Below are positions 59,967 through 64,000 of a stretch of 64,000 nucleotides of DNA, piece after piece. Within the stretch, counting starts at the first letter, position 1. Each line of letters opens with the position of its first letter. A program made the translations under genes and the position numbers. Origin of the DNA: Nocardia veterana NBRC 100344 (lineage in GTDB: Bacteria > Actinomycetota > Actinomycetes > Mycobacteriales > Mycobacteriaceae); contig NZ_BAGM01000067.1 of the NCBI RefSeq assembly GCF_000308855.1, positions 1-64,000 of the forward strand, written 5' to 3'. The notes beneath the pieces were generated by a model, which was not told the origin of the DNA, did not search any database, and saw only the letters and a program-made list of their open reading frames with translations.

Positions 59967-61373
59967 ATGCCCCGGTGGGCTTGGCGTGTCTTGATTGTGG
60001 TGGTGGTGTCGGTCGCCGGCGGGCCCGCGCTGGTCGCGCGGGCGGATCCGCCGCCTCCGCCGGCAGCGGGGCAGATCTCGTTGCCTCCGGGGCCGAGCAT
60101 TCCGGATCTGCAGCGGTGGATCGACTCCGTGGTGCCTCGGCCGCAGCTTCCGGCCGGGCCGACGACGCCCGCCGCCGAGTCCACAACCCCCGGCCGCGCG
60201 ACCGCCGCGCTGCGCGCCGCGGTGCTGCCCGACGATATCGGCGATCCGCTGTTCGACGCCTGGCCGGCGCGGCTGGCGGAGCTGGTTCCCGGTGACATCG
60301 TCGAAGTCAGGGACGTGACTCCGGTCGCCGGACCGCTGCTGTCCATGCCGCTCGGCGCGCCCCCGCGGCAGGTGGTGCAGATGAAATACCGCACCACCGA
60401 TGCCCGGGGTGAGCCGTCGTTCGCGACCGCAACGCTGGCGCTGCCGGCGACGGCCTGGACCGGGCCGGGCAGCCGCCCCGTCCTGGTGAACAATCTCGCG
60501 ATCGACGGTCTGGGGCGCCGATGCACCCCCGGATACACTCTGGCACACGGTATTTCGGACACCACGAACTTCGCCGACTTCTTCCCGCCGCTGTCCCAGC
60601 CGGCGCTGCAGCGCGGCTACGCGGTGCTGATCCCCGACCACGAGGGCCCGCATATGGCCTATGCCGAACCGTTCGTGGCCGGGCACGCGGTGCTGGACGC
60701 CGTGCGCGCCGCGCGAACCCTGCTGCCCGGAGAACTCGGGGGCAGCCGCTACGTGATGGCCGGGTATTCCGGCGGCGCGATCGCGACCCGGGCCGCGGCG
60801 GCGCTGATCGACTCCTACGCACCGGATCTGACCGAGGTCGTCACCGGCGCCGCGGTCGGCGGGGTGCCCGCCGATTTCCGCATGCTGGCCCGGACGATGA
60901 ACGCCAACCTGGCCTCCGGGGTGTTCATGGCCGCGGTGTTCGGCATCGGGCGCGAGCATCCCGAGATCCTCGCGTCGATGAACAATCTGGCTCAGCAGGT
61001 GACCGTATCGCCGCTGAAGAACACGTGTATGAATCTGATCGCGGCGCCGGGTGCACTGCTGATGCCGATCGACCTCGTGGCGAACACTCCCGACCCGCTG
61101 AACGGCCCGGTGGCCGAGCAGGTGTTCCGGGCGACCGATCTGGCGGACCGGAAATCGGCGGTGCCGCTGCTGGTCTACAACGGGGCGCAGGACATCTGGA
61201 TCCCGGCCGCCGGCGCCGAGCAGTTGTTCCGGCAGCAGTGCGCGCTGGGTGTCGCGGCGATCTACCGCAGCGTGCCCGGCGAACACTTCCTGGCCGGCGA
61301 CACCGGCTGGCCGTTGCTGATCACGTGGCTCGACGAACGGCTGCGGGGTGAGCCCGCACCGAACGAATGCTGA
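59967..61373 (+). CDS. Secreted lipase (LIP family)
   Basis: A 468-residue exported hydrolase. MPRWAWRVLIVVVVSVAGGP then ALVARADP is a signal peptide cut after ARA. The nucleophile elbow is AGYSGGAIATRAA; YNGAQDIWIPAAG holds the Asp and VPGEHFLAG the His. The pattern fits PF03583 secretory lipases of nocardiae and mycobacteria. ATG 59967 after GAGGG is chosen over ATG 59937 because it places the signal peptide at the start. A Pro-rich linker follows the signal sequence. Confidence 0.9.
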   Translation: MPRWAWRVLIVVVVSVAGGPALVARADPPPPPAAGQISLPPGPSIPDLQRWIDSVVPRPQLPAGPTTPAAESTTPGRATAALRAAVLPDDIGDPLFDAWPARLAELVPGDIVEVRDVTPVAGPLLSMPLGAPPRQVVQMKYRTTDARGEPSFATATLALPATAWTGPGSRPVLVNNLAIDGLGRRCTPGYTLAHGISDTTNFADFFPPLSQPALQRGYAVLIPDHEGPHMAYAEPFVAGHAVLDAVRAARTLLPGELGGSRYVMAGYSGGAIATRAAAALIDSYAPDLTEVVTGAAVGGVPADFRMLARTMNANLASGVFMAAVFGIGREHPEILASMNNLAQQVTVSPLKNTCMNLIAAPGALLMPIDLVANTPDPLNGPVAEQVFRATDLADRKSAVPLLVYNGAQDIWIPAAGAEQLFRQQCALGVAAIYRSVPGEHFLAGDTGWPLLITWLDERLRGEPAPNEC

Positions 61374-61503
61374 GTCCGATCGCTCGATCCCGGCCCACCG
61401 CGACCGCATCGCCCGGACACACGGCAGCCCCGGTCGTCGATGACGACCGGCGCTGCCGGGTACGAGAATTCCCGCGGCCGCCGATCCCGGGCAGCCTCGC
61501 GGA

Positions 61504-63687
61504 TCAGCCCTTGGCGGCGAGCGCCTTCGCCTCGCGGCGGCGGCGGTGCAGGATGGGCTCGGTGTAGCCGTTGGGCTGCCGGGTTCCCTCCAGGATCAGT
61601 TCCTTGGCGGCCTGGAAGGCGACGCTACCGGCGAAGTCGGGCGCCATCGGCTTGTAGGCGGGGTCTCCGGCGTTCTGCCGGTCGACGACGGGCGCCATCC
61701 GCTCCAGGCTCTCGACGATCTGCTGCTCGGTGACGATGCCGTGGCGCAGCCAGTTGGCCATCAGCTGGCTCGAAATGCGCAGGGTCGCACGGTCTTCCAT
61801 GAGCGCGACATCGTTGATGTCGGGCACCTTGGAGCAGCCGACGCCCTGATCGATCCAGCGGACCACGTAGCCCAGGATGGACTGCGAGTTGTTGTCCAGT
61901 TCGTTGCGGATCTCCTCGTCCGACCAGTTGGTGTCGGCGGCCAGCGGGATCTCCAGGATCTGGTCGACGGTGGCGCGGGCGCCGCCCTTCGCGATCTCGG
62001 CCTGCTTGGCGAACACGTCCACCAGGTGGTAGTGGGTGGCGTGCAGCGTTGCCGCGGTCGGGGAGGGAACCCAGGCGGTGGTGGCGCCGGAACGCGGGTG
62101 GCCGATCTTCTGCTCGAGCATGTCGTGCATCAGATCCGGCATGGCCCACATGCCCTTACCGATCTGCGCCTTGTGCGGCAGGCCGGTGGCCAGCCCCTTG
62201 TCGACGTTCCAGTCCTCGTAGGCCAGGATCCACTGCTGCTTCTTCATCTCGGCCTTGCGGATCATCGGGCCGGCCTCCATGGAGGTGTGGATCTCGTCGC
62301 CGGTGCGGTCCAGGAAGCCGGTGTTGATGAACACCACACGGTCCTTCGCGGCGGCGATGCAGGCCTTCAGGTTGACCGTGGTGCGGCGCTCCTCGTCCAT
62401 GATGCCGACCTTGAGGGTGTTGCGGGCCATGCCCAGCACATCCTCGATCCGCTCGAACAGCTCGTTGGCGAAGGCGACCTCGTCCGGGCCGTGCATCTTC
62501 GGCTTCACGATGTAGACCGAACCGGTGCGCGAATTGCTCACCCGGGCGTTGCCGTTGAGCGAGTGCAGCGCGATCAGGGAGGTGATCAGGCCGTCCATGA
62601 TGCCCTCGGGCACCTCGTTGCCCTGGGCGTCGAGGATGGCGTCGGAGGTCATCAGGTGACCCACGTTGCGCACGAACAGCAGCGAGCGGCCGTGCAGCAC
62701 CAGTTCCTTGCCGTCCAGGCCGGTGTAGACCCGGTCCGGATTCATGGTGCGGGTGAAGGTCTTACCGCCCTTGCTGACCTCTTCGGCCAGATCGCCCTTC
62801 ATCAGGCCCAGCCAGTTGTGGTAGCAGAGCACCTTGTCCTCGGCGTCGACCGCGGCGACCGAGTCCTCGAAGTCCATGATCGTGGTGACCGCGGACTCGA
62901 GCACGACATCCTTGACGCCGGCGTCGTCGGTCTTGCCGATCGGCGACTCCGGATCGATCTGGATGTCGATGTGCAAACCGTTGTGGCGCAGCAGGATCGA
63001 GCTCGGCGCGGCGGGATCGCCCTGGTAGCCGACGAGCGCGGAGGCATCGGCCAGGCCGATGTCGGTGCCGTCCTCGAGGGTGACCTCGAGTTCGCCGTCG
63101 ACGATCTTGTAGGCCTTGGAGCCGACGTGCGAACCGGTGATCAGCGGCACGGCGTCGTCGAGGAAGTTGCGGGCCCACTCGATGACCTTGTCACCGCGGA
63201 CCTTGTTGTAGCCGGTGCCCTTCTCCGCCCCGCCGGCCTCGGAGATGGCGTCGGTGCCGTAGAGAGCGTCGTAGAGCGAGCCCCAGCGTGCGTTGGCGGC
63301 GTTGATCGCGAACCGGGCGTTACTGACCGGCACGACCAGCTGGGGGCCTGCGGTGGTGGCGATCTCGTCGTCGACGTTCTGGGTGCCGATCGAGAAGTCG
63401 GCCGGCTCCTCGCGCAGGTAGCCGATCTCGGTGAGGAACTTCTTGTAGGCGGCCTTGTCGTAGCCCTTGCCGGGGTTCTCGGCGTGCCAGGCATCCAATT
63501 TGCCCTGGATCTCGTCGCGTTCGGCCAGCAGGGCGCGGTTGCGGGGAGCGAGGTCGTTGATGACGCTCTCCGCACCGGTCCAGAACGCGGCGGAATCTAC
63601 GCCGGAGCCGGGGAGCGCCTCGTTCTCCACGAAGTCATGGAGAACCTTGGCCACCTGGAGCCCGCCGACCTGAATCCGCTCTGTCAT
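61504..63687 (-). CDS. glcB: Malate synthase G
   Basis: A 727-residue glyoxylate-shunt enzyme joining glyoxylate and acetyl-CoA to malate. The N-terminal [20 protein letters not shown], central [47 protein letters not shown] and [20 protein letters not shown] are G-isoform signatures. Full length, single gene. It allows growth on fatty acids and sterol-derived acetyl-CoA, matching the lipid genes nearby. Confidence 0.96.
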   Translation of the reverse strand: MTERIQVGGLQVAKVLHDFVENEALPGSGVDSAAFWTGAESVINDLAPRNRALLAERDEIQGKLDAWHAENPGKGYDKAAYKKFLTEIGYLREEPADFSIGTQNVDDEIATTAGPQLVVPVSNARFAINAANARWGSLYDALYGTDAISEAGGAEKGTGYNKVRGDKVIEWARNFLDDAVPLITGSHVGSKAYKIVDGELEVTLEDGTDIGLADASALVGYQGDPAAPSSILLRHNGLHIDIQIDPESPIGKTDDAGVKDVVLESAVTTIMDFEDSVAAVDAEDKVLCYHNWLGLMKGDLAEEVSKGGKTFTRTMNPDRVYTGLDGKELVLHGRSLLFVRNVGHLMTSDAILDAQGNEVPEGIMDGLITSLIALHSLNGNARVSNSRTGSVYIVKPKMHGPDEVAFANELFERIEDVLGMARNTLKVGIMDEERRTTVNLKACIAAAKDRVVFINTGFLDRTGDEIHTSMEAGPMIRKAEMKKQQWILAYEDWNVDKGLATGLPHKAQIGKGMWAMPDLMHDMLEQKIGHPRSGATTAWVPSPTAATLHATHYHLVDVFAKQAEIAKGGARATVDQILEIPLAADTNWSDEEIRNELDNNSQSILGYVVRWIDQGVGCSKVPDINDVALMEDRATLRISSQLMANWLRHGIVTEQQIVESLERMAPVVDRQNAGDPAYKPMAPDFAGSVAFQAAKELILEGTRQPNGYTEPILHRRRREAKALAAKG

Positions 63688-63899
63688 CTACTGCCTCATT
63701 TCGAGAAAGCCGGATGGAAAAAGTACGCCTGTCATGTTACCCGTGGGTAGTTGCACGGCTGCGGTCGGCATCGATTGAGCAGGCCCGATTGTATCGTGAG
63801 CCACAGTCGGGGCAGGTCGTCGATCCGGGCGCCGGGGACGGTACCGGTCCTGCCCAACCTACGAGTCGCCCACCGCCTGTGGTGATCGGACCCGGGTGC
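63688..63899. other. Intergenic region upstream of glcB
   Basis: The glcB promoter is expected here. GTTACCCGTGGGTAGTTGC near 63736 contains a short palindromic TACCCGTGGGTA (63738-63749), a possible operator. No gene is supported. Confidence 0.45.
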
Positions 63900-64000
63900 T
63901 CACGCGGGCCGAGCGTCGCGCGCGGCCGGGCGGGGCAGGCGCAGCGGCCGGGGGAGGGCGGCCAGCAGTAGACCGGCGAGCGCCCAACAGCTCAGGACCG
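63900..64000 (-). CDS. Possible partial hydrophobic protein entering from right edge
   Basis: One minus-strand frame ends at TGA 63900-63902 and reads LSCWALAGLLLAALPRPLRL with an Arg/Ala tail, like the membrane end of a small protein or the segment of a secretion-type membrane protein. It is cut by the window end, so neither start nor family can be judged. Confidence 0.25.
   Translation of the reverse strand, partial: VLSCWALAGLLLAALPRPLRLPRPAARDARPA

Noticed and set aside
61546..63750. 734-codon plus-strand open frame
   Set aside because: Antisense shadow of malate synthase G.
1..64000. tRNA, rRNA or CRISPR arrays
   Set aside because: No cloverleaf with a TTCRANNY arm near the integrase, no rRNA-like conserved stretches, and no regularly spaced repeat array were seen on reading; a tRNAscan run was not possible.

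Overview
The window is high-GC actinobacterial DNA from the mycolic-acid group, most like Nocardia or a close relative. The right-hand part shows the Mycobacterium tuberculosis-type order pgsA2 - gcvH - garA - MerR - bifunctional nuclease - MerR - glycine riboswitch - gcvP. It also carries ChoD- and CYP125-type steroid genes, AcrA1-like and WS/DGAT lipid genes, and sites fitting the KstR consensus. Genus is inferred from gene content and resemblance to remembered proteins; no database search was possible.

Positions 1 to about 26,146 are an integrated mobile element cut by the left window edge. Its right end carries an excisionase (24590-24778) and a tyrosine integrase (24916-26118), stopping 28 bp before the 3' end of a chromosomal acyl-CoA dehydrogenase gene, which is the likely integration target. 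Most element genes lie on the minus strand in one long, often translationally coupled block (22323 down to 1216). From upstream to downstream these are a hypothetical protein; two copies of a zinc-ribbon amidoligase (GS/ATP-grasp-like) plus class II glutamine amidotransferase pair; small hypotheticals; a DUF2786 gene with two in-frame TAG codons; a frameshifted TIGR04338 metallohydrolase; two tandem DprA-like genes; DUF4192; a small protein; a ParB-like protein; SSB; an accessory protein homologous to the relaxase C-terminus; a 39-residue membrane peptide; and a 1,852-residue MobF relaxase-helicase. A zinc-motif pseudogene and another hypothetical follow at the left edge. No type IV secretion, coupling-protein or replication-initiator gene is seen here, so those would lie left of the window or be supplied in trans.

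Positions 26,147-49,300 are chromosomal lipid, steroid and general metabolism. They include acyl-CoA dehydrogenase, an AraC regulator, alcohol dehydrogenase, alpha/beta hydrolase, WS/DGAT acyltransferase, polysaccharide deacetylase, an AcrA1-type reductase, heme oxygenase, a DUF4241 protein, asparagine synthetase, CYP125-type P450 with a TetR regulator, a ThrE exporter, acyl-CoA oxidase, PAP2 phosphatase, a NERD membrane protein and ChoD-type oxidase. KstR-like palindromes precede the hydrolase, the acyltransferase and the P450, suggesting a shared sterol-responsive control.

Positions 49,374-63,687 hold the glycine-cleavage/GarA cluster with a tandem glycine riboswitch before gcvP. They are followed by a VWA-domain lipo/membrane protein, WhiB, HNH endonuclease, a small peptide gene, a secreted lipase and malate synthase G. 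No rRNA, tRNA or CRISPR array was seen.

The best candidate for an undescribed system is the duplicated amidoligase/glutamine-amidotransferase pair (17591-21623) carried by the mobile element.
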